From an uncultured Oscillospiraceae bacterium (lineage in GTDB: Bacteria; Bacillota; Clostridia; Oscillospirales; Oscillospiraceae), in NCBI GenBank assembly GCA_944386055.1, contig CALWZP010000006.1:1-64000 (forward strand): 64,000 nucleotides of DNA. Reading direction: 5' to 3'. Position numbers and translations under genes: made by a program. Positions 44,501-52,364 of this stretch are shown one piece after another; within the stretch, counting starts at the first letter, position 1, and each line of letters opens with the position of its first letter. The notes under the pieces are model-generated. The model saw only the letters and a list, made by a program, of their open reading frames with translations. It ran no database searches and was not told where the DNA came from.

Positions 44501-45027
44501 GGATTGGCGCCCCACGCCACGATGCAGCGAGGCATCTGCTCGCCGTAATAGTCCACGCAGGAATAGGTGCCGGAGGTGGAAAACCCGGCGTTTTTCCTGG
44601 GGCCCAGGCAGATCAGAGCGCCCGCGGAGGTGATGTTGGGCGTCCCCAGCGCCTGGGTGAAGCGCCACAGATAGGGCACCAGGTGGCGGCCGGTGCCGGT
44701 GATGGCGGAGATGCAGGCGGGACCGTAGTCCCGGCGCAGCTGGGTCAGTTTATCGGCGATGGTGTCCAGCGCCTCGTCCCAGGTGATGCGCTCCCACTTC
44801 CCGCTGCCCCGGGGGCCGATCCGGCGCATGGGATATTTCAGACGGTCGGGGTGATACATTTGCTCGATGATGGTCATCCCTTTTTCGCAGGCATGCCCCT
44901 GATTCAGCGGTGCGTCCGGGTCGGGGCGCACCTTGACCACTTTGCCGTCCTCCACCGTGAGGATATGGATGCAGCCGCCGTGGCACCCACGGCATGCCGC
45001 GCGAAACTCTCCGGCTTTCAGTTCCAT
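41563..45027 (-). CDS. Molybdopterin oxidoreductase-[FeFe] hydrogenase fusion protein
   Basis: 1154-residue single polypeptide. Residues 1-about 690 are a Mo/W-bisPGD oxidoreductase: N-terminal [4Fe-4S] Cys12, Cys15, Cys19, Cys47, and probable metal ligand Cys140 in ALICLGPR. Residues 725-800 hold two [4Fe-4S] sites (CILCGEC from 734, CVGCGQC from 776). Residues 800-1154 are an [FeFe]-hydrogenase catalytic domain with all three H-cluster motifs: TSCCPAW (883-889), MPCTAKKAE (939-947) and MACPGGCVMGGGQP (1083-1096). The protein could couple oxidation or reduction of an organic or inorganic substrate to H2 turnover in one chain. The residue after Cys140 is Leu, not the His that follows Cys/Sec in formate dehydrogenases, so formate is doubtful. 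The ATG at 45027 follows AGGAG by 9 nt. A LysR gene diverges upstream. No frameshift is visible at the junction. Confidence 0.88.
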   Translation of the reverse strand: MELKAGEFRAACRGCHGGCIHILTVEDGKVVKVRPDPDAPLNQGHACEKGMTIIEQMYHPDRLKYPMRRIGPRGSGKWERITWDEALDTIADKLTQLRRDYGPACISAITGTGRHLVPYLWRFTQALGTPNITSAGALICLGPRKNAGFSTSGTYSCVDYYGEQMPRCIVAWGANPTVSGADGELQWHPKRCARHGSKFIVIDPQKTELAAHADLWLRLRPGTDGALALGILNVIIQEDLYDHEFVDNWTYGFEALKQRCAEYDLDRVSQITWVPREQIVQAARMMATVKPMGLEWGCAFEQSFNATQTCRAIYMIPAITGNYDVPGGFVESKHIVPTKRDPRAPDPNLINYYPYRALKPYAHPHQVLDTIRTERPLKVRAMLSFANNSIVSLPDSKRVYECLNDIEFFTYMDFFMTPTAELADIVLPAAMWPELDCVFCMPEFSEHAILCQQKVAQVGECRPDEEVFIEILKRMGLSYGADSQKELLDMQIAEMAGSFPELEGVTFDQLKEKGYYVPQRRYYNYKLRGGFPTPTGKFEFFSKEMEAVGGDPLPSWVEPPVTPVSRPDLSREFPYILTTGGRRMQYFITNNRQIRSLRRQYPFPLVRMHPDTAAANGIQEGDWVYIRTFRGRITQKAKLEPDMDPRVINCDFGWWYPEAGAPDYGWTESNANILTSSDNGCDSYMGSYQLRCLLCNIYKNRDCHIEERYYNSDLYLELPADRSSDCVVIDPEKCILCGECVRRCAGVQGIGALEIRTVDGVTRVMAAAGTLKDSRCVGCGQCHAACPTGALRIKTDVDRVREAIADPDTLVVAQVAPSVRVGVGGCLGFPKGKNSMPRLIGALKALGFDKVYDTVYSADLTVVEEANEFLERLAAGGPLPLLTSCCPAWVKYCEENWPQFAPNISTCRSPQQMLGAVIQAWYRQPEHRCGKKLAVVSIMPCTAKKAEILRPESTTEGVQDVTCSLTTSELLDMLTDAGLTMEHCTPAQADAPFSGGSGGGTIFGATGGVTEAVLRYLGPKLGYQDIQWIRDAGVRGPAGIKRAAIQAGDRTVRVAVVSGLGNAAELLRRVQSGEEELDLIEVMACPGGCVMGGGQPTDEYIRYQNRDQRSQGLYQADEASPVRSSQENESMQVLWSTLIRGREHELLHRNFSAR

Positions 45028-45079
45028 ATGCGATCCACTCCTGTCCAAGCCATGCTTGCTTTTTTCTGTCGCCTCCAGT

Positions 45080-45098
45080 ATAATCAATCAAAGATTAT
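45080..45098. promoter_or_regulatory. Candidate LysR operator
   Basis: ATAATC-N7-GATTAT, a LysR-type (T-N11-A) inverted repeat, centred in the 113-bp gap between the fusion gene and its divergent LysR gene. A second small palindrome TCGATTTTATCGA follows at 45108-45120. The minus-strand TATAAT overlaps the repeat. Confidence 0.6.
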
Positions 45099-45140
45099 AG
45101 GTAAAGTCGATTTTATCGATGGAGGAGATAGATCTGGTCT

Positions 45141-46082
45141 ATGGATGAACGGAGCTTTTCCACAAATTTGGAATATTACAAGAGCTTTTACTATGTGGTC
45201 AAATATGGAACCATCACGGCGGCCGCGGACTGCCTGTGTCTGACGCAGCCCACCGTCACCAGCGCCATCCAGAAGCTGGAGGAGCAGCTGGGCTGCACGC
45301 TGTTTCTGCGGACCAAGCGTGGGATGACCCTCACGGCGGAGGGAAAGATCCTGTGGGACCGGGTGGAGCCCGCCTGTCAGCTGCTTTTGTCTGCGGAGCG
45401 GGAGCTGGCCGCGGCCCAGAAGCTGGACGGAGGCAATCTGAGCATCGCCTCCACCGAGATGAGCTTCCGCACCTATGTGCTGCCCGCCATGGAGCGCTTC
45501 ACCCGGGATCACCCCAATGTGAAGGTGCGCTTCCGCAACGCGCCCCTGTCCGACAAAATCCTGGATATGATCCGCAACGGGGAAATTGACCTGGCCATCC
45601 TCCACGCCCCCTTCCAGGCCGGAGAACATCTGCAGACCAGGCTGATCGGCACCATTGAGGAGTGCTTTGTGGCGGGGCCGAAATACGCCTTTCTGGCGGA
45701 TGCGCCCCGCCCGGTGCCGGAGCTCCTGCAATATCCGTTTGTGTCCGTCCCCGAGGGCTCGTCTACCAAGCAGTATGTCAGCGGCATTTTTCAGCGGTAT
45801 GGCCTGGACTATGAGCCGGAGATGGAGGTCACCACCAGCGAACTGGTCATCCAGGCGGTGAAGCACAACCTGGGCCTGGCCATGCTCCCCTGGCAGCGGA
45901 TCCGGAAGGATGTGGACCGGGGCGAGCTGTTCCGCATCGACATCGGCGGCCCGCCCATGGAGCGAAAGGCCTACCTCATCACCCACGGGGAAATTCCGCT
46001 GGGACCGGCCGCCCGGGCCTTTGTGGACCAATACCTGCCCGCCCCGCCGGAGCGGGAGGAGAAAGCGGCCCCAAAGGGATAA
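45141..46082 (+). CDS. LysR family transcriptional regulator
   Basis: 313-residue LysR regulator: HTH with ITAAADCLCLTQPTVTSAIQKLEEQLG (about 25-51, read in two halves) and an effector-binding domain. It is transcribed divergently from the molybdopterin-hydrogenase fusion, with a LysR-type palindrome between them, so it is the probable switch of that gene. A GGAGGAGATAGATCTGGTCT region precedes the ATG at 45141. Ligand unknown; it would reveal the enzyme's substrate. Confidence 0.9.
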   Translation: MDERSFSTNLEYYKSFYYVVKYGTITAAADCLCLTQPTVTSAIQKLEEQLGCTLFLRTKRGMTLTAEGKILWDRVEPACQLLLSAERELAAAQKLDGGNLSIASTEMSFRTYVLPAMERFTRDHPNVKVRFRNAPLSDKILDMIRNGEIDLAILHAPFQAGEHLQTRLIGTIEECFVAGPKYAFLADAPRPVPELLQYPFVSVPEGSSTKQYVSGIFQRYGLDYEPEMEVTTSELVIQAVKHNLGLAMLPWQRIRKDVDRGELFRIDIGGPPMERKAYLITHGEIPLGPAARAFVDQYLPAPPEREEKAAPKG

Positions 46083-46243
46083 AAGCGCGGCCGGTGCGGC
46101 CCGCATCCGGCTTTGAGGAGCGGCATTCGCCTGGGGAAGACAGACGCGGTTTCCAGAGGAACCCAGTTCAGATCTGCATATCCCACCATTTCCTGCGGAT
46201 ACTATCTTTTGTTTCCAAGAATCTACCGTGGGAGGAATTATCT

Positions 46244-46786
46244 ATGAAAGCCACTGGAATCGTGCGCCGCATCGACGATCTGGGGCGCGTTGTCATCCCC
46301 AAGGAGATCCGCCGCACCATGCGTATCCGTGACGGCGACCCGCTGGAGATCTTCACAGACAAAGAGGGCGGCGTGATCTTTAAAAAGTATTCCCTGCTGG
46401 GCGGGCTGGCGGACTTCGCCGGCCAGATGTGCGAGACCATGAGCAAGACCACCGGGCAGATCACGGTGATCACGGACCGGGACAGCTGCATCGCCGCGGC
46501 GGGCCTGCCCCGGCGGGAGCTGGCGGACAAGCGCATCTCCTCTGAACTGGAGGGGGTGATGGAGGGCCGGCAGATCTACCAGCACGCCGCCGGCGGCGCC
46601 TTTCTCCCCGTGGCGTCGGACAGCGACAAATATGTCATCGGGACGGCGGCCCCCATCCTCAGCGAGGGGGATGTGATGGGATGTGTGCTGTTTGTGGGCA
46701 CCAAGGAGGGACTGGAGACCAGCGAGGTGGACTATAAGCTGGCACAGACGGTATCCGGCTTTCTGGGCCGGCACATGGAGAGCTGA
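46244..46786 (+). CDS. spoVT: Stage V sporulation protein T
   Basis: 180-residue regulator: N-terminal AbrB-type swapped-hairpin DNA-binding domain (MKATGIVRRIDDLGRVVIPKE) and a C-terminal GAF-like domain (about 55-178). In sporulating Firmicutes SpoVT controls late forespore genes. The ATG at 46244 has GGGAGG 8 nt upstream. Its presence supports a spore-forming host. Confidence 0.93.
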   Translation: MKATGIVRRIDDLGRVVIPKEIRRTMRIRDGDPLEIFTDKEGGVIFKKYSLLGGLADFAGQMCETMSKTTGQITVITDRDSCIAAAGLPRRELADKRISSELEGVMEGRQIYQHAAGGAFLPVASDSDKYVIGTAAPILSEGDVMGCVLFVGTKEGLETSEVDYKLAQTVSGFLGRHMES

Positions 46787-46800
46787 ACAGACGGGGACAC

Positions 46801-46828
46801 AGGCGCCGCGGCAGAGGCCGCGGCGCCT
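46801..46828 (+). terminator. Terminator of spoVT
   Basis: Perfect 12-bp stem AGGCGCCGCGGC / GCCGCGGCGCCT with an AGAG loop. T-run weak. Confidence 0.65.
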
Positions 46829-46846
46829 GCGCTGTATATCCCTTGA

Positions 46847-46875
46847 TTGACAAGGGGCGCCCGGAGCGGTAAGAT
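46847..46875 (+). promoter_or_regulatory. Promoter of the sirtuin gene
   Basis: TTGACA, 17-bp spacer, TAAGAT, 30 bp before the ATG. Confidence 0.72.
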
Positions 46876-46905
46876 AGAGACATCAACGACCGGGGAGGGA
46901 CCGCC

Positions 46906-47634
46906 ATGGAGACGGCGCAGGAGACCTTGCAGAGATGGATCGACGAAAGCAGCAACATCGTGTTCTTTGGGGGCGCGGGGGTATCCACTGAGAGCGGGAT
47001 CCCCGATTTCCGCAGCGTGGACGGGCTGTACAACCAGCAGTACAAGTATCCGCCGGAGACCATCCTCAGCCACGATTTTTTTGAGGAGCAGCCGGAGGAG
47101 TTTTTCCGCTTCTACCGGGCGAAGATGCTCTGCCTGGACGCAAAGCCCAACGCCGCCCACGAGAAGCTGGCCCAGCTGGAACGGGCGGGGAAGCTGCGGG
47201 CGGTGATCACCCAGAACATCGACGGGCTGCACCAGGCGGCGGGGAGCCGAAGAGTGCTGGAGCTGCACGGCACCGTCCACCAGAACGACTGCCAGAAGTG
47301 TGGCCGGACCTTTTCCGCCCAGGACATCCTCCACAGCGCCGGGGTGCCCCGCTGCCCCTGCGGGGGGATCATCAAGCCCCGGGTGGTGCTCTACGGCGAG
47401 GCGCTGGACCAGATGGTGCTGGCCGAGTCGGTGGACGCTATCTGTCAGGCGGAGATGCTCATCATCGGGGGCACCTCCCTGGCGGTGTATCCCGCGGCGG
47501 GGCTGATCGATTACTACCGGGGGAAGAAGCTGGTGCTTATCAACAAGAGCCGTACCCCCTATGACGACCAGGCCGACCTGATCATCCAGGCGCCCATCGG
47601 CCAGGTGCTGGGCGCCATTCAGGTGAAAGAGTGA
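46906..47634 (+). CDS. cobB: NAD-dependent protein deacylase (sirtuin)
   Basis: 242-residue SIR2-family enzyme removing acyl groups from lysines using NAD. Features: [31 protein letters not shown], the catalytic His in LELHGTVH, and a zinc knuckle CQKC...CPCG. Length is typical. GGGAGGG precedes the ATG. Monocistronic, with its own promoter and terminator. Confidence 0.94.
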   Translation: METAQETLQRWIDESSNIVFFGGAGVSTESGIPDFRSVDGLYNQQYKYPPETILSHDFFEEQPEEFFRFYRAKMLCLDAKPNAAHEKLAQLERAGKLRAVITQNIDGLHQAAGSRRVLELHGTVHQNDCQKCGRTFSAQDILHSAGVPRCPCGGIIKPRVVLYGEALDQMVLAESVDAICQAEMLIIGGTSLAVYPAAGLIDYYRGKKLVLINKSRTPYDDQADLIIQAPIGQVLGAIQVKE

Positions 47635-47648
47635 GACAGACAGAAGAC

Positions 47649-47684
47649 AGGGAGCGCCCGCGGCCACGGCCGCGGGCGCTCCCT
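47649..47684 (+). terminator. Terminator of the sirtuin gene
   Basis: AGGGAGCGCCCGCGGCC / complement stem with a 3-nt loop, followed by GTTCTTTTAT. Confidence 0.85.
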
Positions 47685-47707
47685 GTTCTTTTATGGGAGG
47701 GGCCGGC

Positions 47708-49036
47708 TCAGGCGAACCAGCCGCCGCTGTGCTCCCGGGCCTCCAGCACCTCCAGCGCAGAGACCAGCATCTGGGCGGCGTCTCCCCGGGTGACCGTCTC
47801 CTCCAGGACCAGGGCGCCGGCGGCGTCGGTGTCCAGGACCCCGACGGTCTCCAGGTTCACCGCCGACTGATAGGCCCAGGTGGGGGCGCTGCCGCTGTCG
47901 GCATAGGCCGCAGTCTCCACGGAAACATCGGACACCTTTAGGGCGCGGTCAAGGATGACCGCGGCCTCCGCCCGGGTGATGGAGGCGTCGGGCTGGAAGA
48001 CCACATCTCCCTCCGGGGTGAGCTGGCCGCCCACCAGTCCCGTCTGAAGAGCGGAGGCGGCGTACCCCTTGGCCCAGGTGGGGATGGTATCGTCGTCGGC
48101 GAAGCCGGTGAGAGATACATCCTCCAGGGGCTCATCGCCGGTGACACCCATCACCAGGGAGAGAAATTCCGCCCGGCTGACCTGGCTGTCCGGCTGGAAG
48201 AAATATTGCCCGCCCAGCTGCTGCCCCACGAACAGCCCCTCCTCCGCAAGCCGCAGGGCCGCGTTGTAGGCGGGGTGGCCGTCCATGTCGGCGTAGGTGA
48301 CGGCGGTGTCCGGCTTCTGGATGCGCAGGGTCACCTGGGCCTCGGGGGAGGTGTTGCCCACCTCGTCCACTGCCACATAGGTGAAGGAGTCCTTGCCGGT
48401 CTTCCCCTCGTAGGGGGTGTAGACGAAGGTGCCGGTGCCGTCCTCACTGAGGGTCACTGAGCCCCGGGCGGGCTTATCCACCAGGCGGAAGGTGAGCAGG
48501 TCCCCGTCGGGGTCCATGGCGTCAAATTCACCGGTGTAGGCCACATCCCGGTAGGTGGTGAAGGTGAGATTCTCAGCGATGGGCGCCAGGTTCTCCTCGG
48601 CGAGCAGATACAGGTCCACCGCCACCGTTTCCCCGGCGGTGCCGTCGGAGAACAGGGGGGAGAAGGTGAACATGGCGTGGCCCTCGCCGCCGGCGTCGGC
48701 GGCCAGAAAGCGCAGCCCGGAGATGGCGCTCATGGCGATGGAGTCTCCCACGCTCAGCGGGGTGTTGCCCATGGCCAGGGTGCCGGCGGTCTCGTCGGGC
48801 AGCTGCGCGATCACAATGGAATCCAGGGTCACCTTGCTGCCGGTGGAGAGAACGAAGTCCTCCTGGGAAAAGGAGATGGGCTGGGCGGACAGGCCGTTTT
48901 TGGAAAAGGCCGCCACGGTGGGAGTCTCTTCACTGCCGCTGCCGCCCCAGCCGAACAGGGCGGCGCCGGGGGTGGCAAACACGATGGCCAGGGCCAGCGT
49001 CAGGGTAAGCGCGGTGAGGGAACGATACTGTTTCAA
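47708..49036 (-). CDS. Secreted protein with cadherin-like and S-layer homology domains
   Basis: 442-residue exported protein. A signal peptide (MKQYRSLTALTLTLALAIVFA) leads into a cohesin/cadherin-like region. Residues about 165-260 look like an Ig/cadherin-type repeat (DPDGDLLTFRLVDKP, GTGTFVYTPYEG, DSFTYVAVDEVG). Three SLH repeats follow (about 265-430; FQPDSQVSRAEFLSLVM, FQPDASITRAEAAVILD, VTRGDAAQMLVS), anchoring it to cell-wall polymer. The TTG at 49036 is the start: AGGAGG lies 8 nt upstream and the signal peptide begins there. Role structural or adhesive, inferred. Confidence 0.84.
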   Translation of the reverse strand: MKQYRSLTALTLTLALAIVFATPGAALFGWGGSGSEETPTVAAFSKNGLSAQPISFSQEDFVLSTGSKVTLDSIVIAQLPDETAGTLAMGNTPLSVGDSIAMSAISGLRFLAADAGGEGHAMFTFSPLFSDGTAGETVAVDLYLLAEENLAPIAENLTFTTYRDVAYTGEFDAMDPDGDLLTFRLVDKPARGSVTLSEDGTGTFVYTPYEGKTGKDSFTYVAVDEVGNTSPEAQVTLRIQKPDTAVTYADMDGHPAYNAALRLAEEGLFVGQQLGGQYFFQPDSQVSRAEFLSLVMGVTGDEPLEDVSLTGFADDDTIPTWAKGYAASALQTGLVGGQLTPEGDVVFQPDASITRAEAAVILDRALKVSDVSVETAAYADSGSAPTWAYQSAVNLETVGVLDTDAAGALVLEETVTRGDAAQMLVSALEVLEAREHSGGWFA

Positions 49037-49095
49037 GGCGGATTCCTCCTCTGTCATTGGTTGCAGCGGTAGTATCTGCCCAAAGGGGAAAAATA

Positions 49096-49120
49096 TGCGG
49101 GACGGCATCGCCGTCCCGCA
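49096..49120 (-). terminator. Terminator of the FtsW/RodA-family gene
   Basis: TGCGGGACGGC / GCCGTCCCGCA with a 3-nt loop; minus-strand follow-on ATATTTTTCCCC. Confidence 0.8.
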
Positions 49121-49146
49121 TTCATTAAAAGACAGAGAGAACAAAG

Positions 49147-50334
49147 TCAGGGAGATGAGGCAGAGGCAGTGCCGTGCTTTAGCCAGCTGGGAAGCTCCCT
49201 GGCGTGGATGCCCGAGACCAGTCCCACCGCCAGGTACATGGTGAGGATGGAGGAGCCGCCGTAGCTGAAGAAGGGGAGGGTGATGCCGATCACCGGGGCC
49301 ACATACAGGCACATGCCCACATTCAGCGCGGTCTGGGCCAGCAGCATGGTGCCCACCCCCACCGCCACCAGGAGGGAGAAGCCGTCCCCCGCCCGCAGGC
49401 CCACCCAGAAGCAGCGCAGGATGATGGCGGTGAGCAGCAGCAGCACGGCGCAGCAGCCCACCAGCCCCAGCTCCTCGCCGCAGACGGCGAAGATGAAGTC
49501 GGTGTGCCGGGCGGGGAGGGAGCCGCTGGCGGCGCTCTGGGTCTGGGTCCCGTTGAGATAGCCCTGGCCGGTGAGCTGCCCCGAGCCGATGGCCAGCAGG
49601 GAGCGGCTCTGATGCCAGCCGATGTCCAGAGGGTCCAGGTCGTGGTCGAACAGCACCCGGAAGCGCATGATGCGGTAGTCGGTCCACAGAGAGGTGTTGG
49701 GGAGCACGAAGTTCCACAGCAATACCGCCGCGGCGATGAGCCCCCCGCCCACTGTGAGGAACCACCATTTGCTCACCCGGCCGGCCCAGGTCATGCCGAC
49801 AAAGATCAGACAGTAGATGGTCACCATGCCCAGATCGCCCGAGACCAGGAAGATCAGCGCCCCCATGAACAGCACATGCCCGGCCAGAAAAGCCACGGAG
49901 GAAAGGGAGCTGACGCCCTGGCGGCTCTCCTGCAGCCAGATGAGCTGCTTGGCCAGCAGAAGGATGAACACCAGCTTGACAAACTCGGCGGGCTGGACAT
50001 TGAACGGGACGCCGGGAATGGACAGCCAGCTGCGGTTGCCGGTGTCGTCGGCCACCCCCAGAGGGGTGCGCAGCAACAGGATGAACACCACCGACAGGCC
50101 GAAGAGCCACTTCCACTTGGTCATGATGAGGTTCAGATCCAGGTGGGTGAGGATGAAGTAGCAGACGATCCCCAAAAAGGCGCCGGCCAGCTGGGTGATG
50201 AAGGCACGGTGGAGGCCGGTGTCATACCGGGTGGCGGAGAAGATCAGCGCCGCGCCGAACAGGGTGGCGATGAGACACAGCGCCAGCAGCACCAGATCCG
50301 CTTTTTTGATGAGATCCCAAAGGTTGGAACGCAC
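49147..50334 (-). CDS. FtsW/RodA/SpoVE family peptidoglycan polymerase
   Basis: 395-residue SEDS protein with about ten membrane helices, a lipid II glycosyltransferase of cell-wall elongation or division. Family segments: NVQPAEFVKLVFIL, HTDFIFAVCGEELGLVG and GITLPFFSYGGSS. The GTG at 50334 is chosen because GGAGG stands about 11 nt upstream; an ATG 30 codons earlier lacks a site. It is not beside mur/mre genes, so a RodA-like assignment is only a guess. The frame from the neighbouring S-layer gene is separate. Confidence 0.88.
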   Translation of the reverse strand: MRSNLWDLIKKADLVLLALCLIATLFGAALIFSATRYDTGLHRAFITQLAGAFLGIVCYFILTHLDLNLIMTKWKWLFGLSVVFILLLRTPLGVADDTGNRSWLSIPGVPFNVQPAEFVKLVFILLLAKQLIWLQESRQGVSSLSSVAFLAGHVLFMGALIFLVSGDLGMVTIYCLIFVGMTWAGRVSKWWFLTVGGGLIAAAVLLWNFVLPNTSLWTDYRIMRFRVLFDHDLDPLDIGWHQSRSLLAIGSGQLTGQGYLNGTQTQSAASGSLPARHTDFIFAVCGEELGLVGCCAVLLLLTAIILRCFWVGLRAGDGFSLLVAVGVGTMLLAQTALNVGMCLYVAPVIGITLPFFSYGGSSILTMYLAVGLVSGIHARELPSWLKHGTASASSP

Positions 50335-50451
50335 CGGCTCTGCCACCTCCGTTCGGACAGGATGAAACAGCAGTATTTTATCACAAAGAGCAGGAAAGGA
50401 AAACAAATTTTCCGTGAATTTCAAAATGATGTGGAGTTTCTGCCCGCCAAG

Positions 50452-50460
50452 TGGTACAAT
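50452..50460 (+). promoter_or_regulatory. Extended -10 promoter of tsaE-tsaB-upp
   Basis: TGGTACAAT, -10 TACAAT with a TGn extension, 35 bp before the tsaE start. Confidence 0.5.
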
Positions 50461-50495
50461 AGTGCAGCAAACGGCGTGAAAAGGAGGTGGGAGCG

Positions 50496-50921
50496 GTGGA
50501 ATTTGTCAGCGAAAGTGAGGCCGAGACCGAGGCGCTGGGCGCCCGCCTGGCCCGGGTGCTGAAGCCCGGCGCGGTGGTGGCCTTCACCGGCGACCTGGGG
50601 GCGGGAAAGACCGCCTTCACCCGGGGGCTGGCCCGGGGGCTGGGCGTCCCGGGGCGGGTGACCTCCCCCACCTTCACCATCGTGGACGAGCACGAGGGGG
50701 GGCGGCTGCCCCTGTTCCACTTCGACCTGTACCGTCTGAGCGGGCCGGAGGAGCTTTACGATATCGGGTGGGAGGACTATCTCGCCCGGGGCGGCGTGTG
50801 CGCCGTGGAGTGGAGCGAGCACATGGGCCAGGCCCTGGAGCCGGACGCGGTCCGGGTAGACATTTGCCGGGGAGACCATGAGGGGCAGCGCCGCATCACC
50901 ATCGAGGGGGTGTCCCTTTGA
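50496..50921 (+). CDS. tsaE: tRNA t6A37 synthesis ATPase TsaE
   Basis: 141-residue P-loop ATPase of the TsaBDE complex that makes N6-threonylcarbamoyladenosine in tRNA. Walker A GDLGAGKTAF (about 32-41), then TSPTFTIVDEH and HFDLYRL. The GTG at 50496 has AAGGAGG 8 nt upstream; a GTG 9 nt earlier lies inside that site. Overlaps tsaB by 4 bp. Confidence 0.93.
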   Translation: MEFVSESEAETEALGARLARVLKPGAVVAFTGDLGAGKTAFTRGLARGLGVPGRVTSPTFTIVDEHEGGRLPLFHFDLYRLSGPEELYDIGWEDYLARGGVCAVEWSEHMGQALEPDAVRVDICRGDHEGQRRITIEGVSL

Positions 50922-51649
50922 AGATCTTAGCATTGGAGTCCTCGGCGGTGGCGGCCTCCGCCGCCCTGTGCGAGGACGAGCGGCTCATCGCCCAGACCTT
51001 TCAGCACAGCGGCCTGACCCACAGCCGCACCCTGCTCCCCATGGCGGCAGAGCTGCTGGAGCGCTGCGGTACTCCCCTGGGGGAGGTGGACCTCATCGCC
51101 GTGGCGGCGGGGCCGGGGTCTTTCACCGGGCTGCGCATCGGGGTGTCCACCGCCAAGGGGCTCGCCTGGCCGGAGGATAAGCCCTGCGCCGGGGTATCCA
51201 CCCTGGAGGCCATGGCCTGGTCCCTGGTCCACACGGGGCTGACCATCGTGCCGGTGATGGACGCCCGCCGGGGGCAGGTGTACAACGCCCTGTTCGACAG
51301 CGACGGGGAGGGACTGCAACGCCTCTCTCCCGACCGGGCCATCGGGGCGGAGAAGCTGGCAGAGGAGCTGGCGGCGCTGAAGAAACCCATGGTCCTGGTG
51401 GGGGACGGCGCGCAGCTGTGCCTGCCCCTGTTCCGGGAGCGGGGACTGCCGGTGCGCCTGGCACCCCCCCACCTTTTGATGCAGAGCGCCTGGGGCGTGG
51501 CCCGTGGCGCTTTGGAGCTGGCCCGGCGGGGCGAGCTCACCGACGCGGCCGGCCTGGTCCCGGAGTACCACCGCCTGTCCCAGGCGGAGCGGGAGCGGCT
51601 GGCCAGAGAACAACAAGAACAAGGAAGAGAGGGAACCCCACATGAGTGA
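50918..51649 (+). CDS. tsaB: tRNA t6A37 threonylcarbamoyltransferase subunit TsaB
   Basis: 243-residue TsaB, the non-catalytic ASKHA-fold partner of TsaD. N-terminal [15 protein letters not shown] and [21 protein letters not shown] are diagnostic. The TTG start overlaps the tsaE stop. The upp start overlaps its end by 8 bp. A RimI-like domain is not fused. Confidence 0.94.
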   Translation: MKILALESSAVAASAALCEDERLIAQTFQHSGLTHSRTLLPMAAELLERCGTPLGEVDLIAVAAGPGSFTGLRIGVSTAKGLAWPEDKPCAGVSTLEAMAWSLVHTGLTIVPVMDARRGQVYNALFDSDGEGLQRLSPDRAIGAEKLAEELAALKKPMVLVGDGAQLCLPLFRERGLPVRLAPPHLLMQSAWGVARGALELARRGELTDAAGLVPEYHRLSQAERERLAREQQEQGREGTPHE

Positions 51650-52277
51650 GAACAAGGTACACATTCTGGACCACCCCCTGCTGCAGCACAAGCTGACCAT
51701 CCTGCGGGACGAGCGCACCGGCGTGAAGGAATTCCGGGAGATCGTGGCGGAGATCGCCACCCTGGAGTGCTATGAGGCCACCCGGGACCTGCCCCTGAAG
51801 GAGATCGAGGTGAAGACCCCGGTGGCCACCGGGACCTTCAAGACCCTGGCGGGAAAGAAGCTGGCCATCGTGCCCATCCTCCGGGCGGGCCTGGGGATGG
51901 TGGACGGCATCCTGAGCCTGATCCCCTCCGCCAAGGTGGGGCACATCGGCCTGTACCGGGATCCGGAGACCCTGGCCCCGGTGGAGTACTACTGCAAAAT
52001 GCCCTCTGACATCGCCGAGCGGGATGTCATCGTGCTGGACCCCATGCTGGCCACCGGCGGCTCCGCCGTGGCGGCCATCCAGTTTTTGAAGAACTACGAG
52101 TGCAGGAGCATCAAGCTCATGAACATCCTGGCCGCGCCGGAGGGGATCCGGGCGGTGCAGGAGGCCCACCCTGATGTGGACATCTATGTGGCCGGAGTGG
52201 ACGAGAAGCTCAACGACCACGGGTATATCGTCCCCGGCCTGGGGGACGCGGGGGACCGGATCTTCGGCACGAAGTGA
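51642..52277 (+). CDS. upp: Uracil phosphoribosyltransferase
   Basis: 211-residue Upp converting uracil and PRPP to UMP. PRPP-binding motif [15 protein letters not shown]-terminal [16 protein letters not shown] and C-terminal [10 protein letters not shown] are all typical. The ATG at 51642 lies inside the end of tsaB, so expression is coupled. Confidence 0.96.
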   Translation: MSENKVHILDHPLLQHKLTILRDERTGVKEFREIVAEIATLECYEATRDLPLKEIEVKTPVATGTFKTLAGKKLAIVPILRAGLGMVDGILSLIPSAKVGHIGLYRDPETLAPVEYYCKMPSDIAERDVIVLDPMLATGGSAVAAIQFLKNYECRSIKLMNILAAPEGIRAVQEAHPDVDIYVAGVDEKLNDHGYIVPGLGDAGDRIFGTK

Positions 52278-52290
52278 CGGCCCACCCGGG

Positions 52291-52323
52291 GGCGCCGGAC
52301 CTGGCATGGGTCCGGCGCCTTTT
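52291..52323 (+). terminator. Terminator of tsaE-tsaB-upp
   Basis: GGCGCCGGACC / GGTCCGGCGCC around a 7-nt loop, then TTTT. Confidence 0.85.
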
Positions 52324-52364
52324 GGCAGGGCGAAAGGGTCCGCAAAACCGAGAGGAGGCGCAGG

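Noticed and set aside
41563-45027. Fusion read as a selenocysteine formate dehydrogenase
   Set aside because: No in-frame TGA at the metal-ligand position; the codon is Cys, and the following residue is Leu rather than His.
43201-45243. 680-codon plus-strand frame opposite the molybdopterin-hydrogenase fusion
   Set aside because: Low-complexity product; the minus strand has every expected catalytic motif.
47708-50116. Apparent 802-residue protein extending the S-layer protein upstream
   Set aside because: The signal peptide and an ideal Shine-Dalgarno place the start at TTG 49036; upstream codons read through the FtsW-type gene out of frame, across its terminator.
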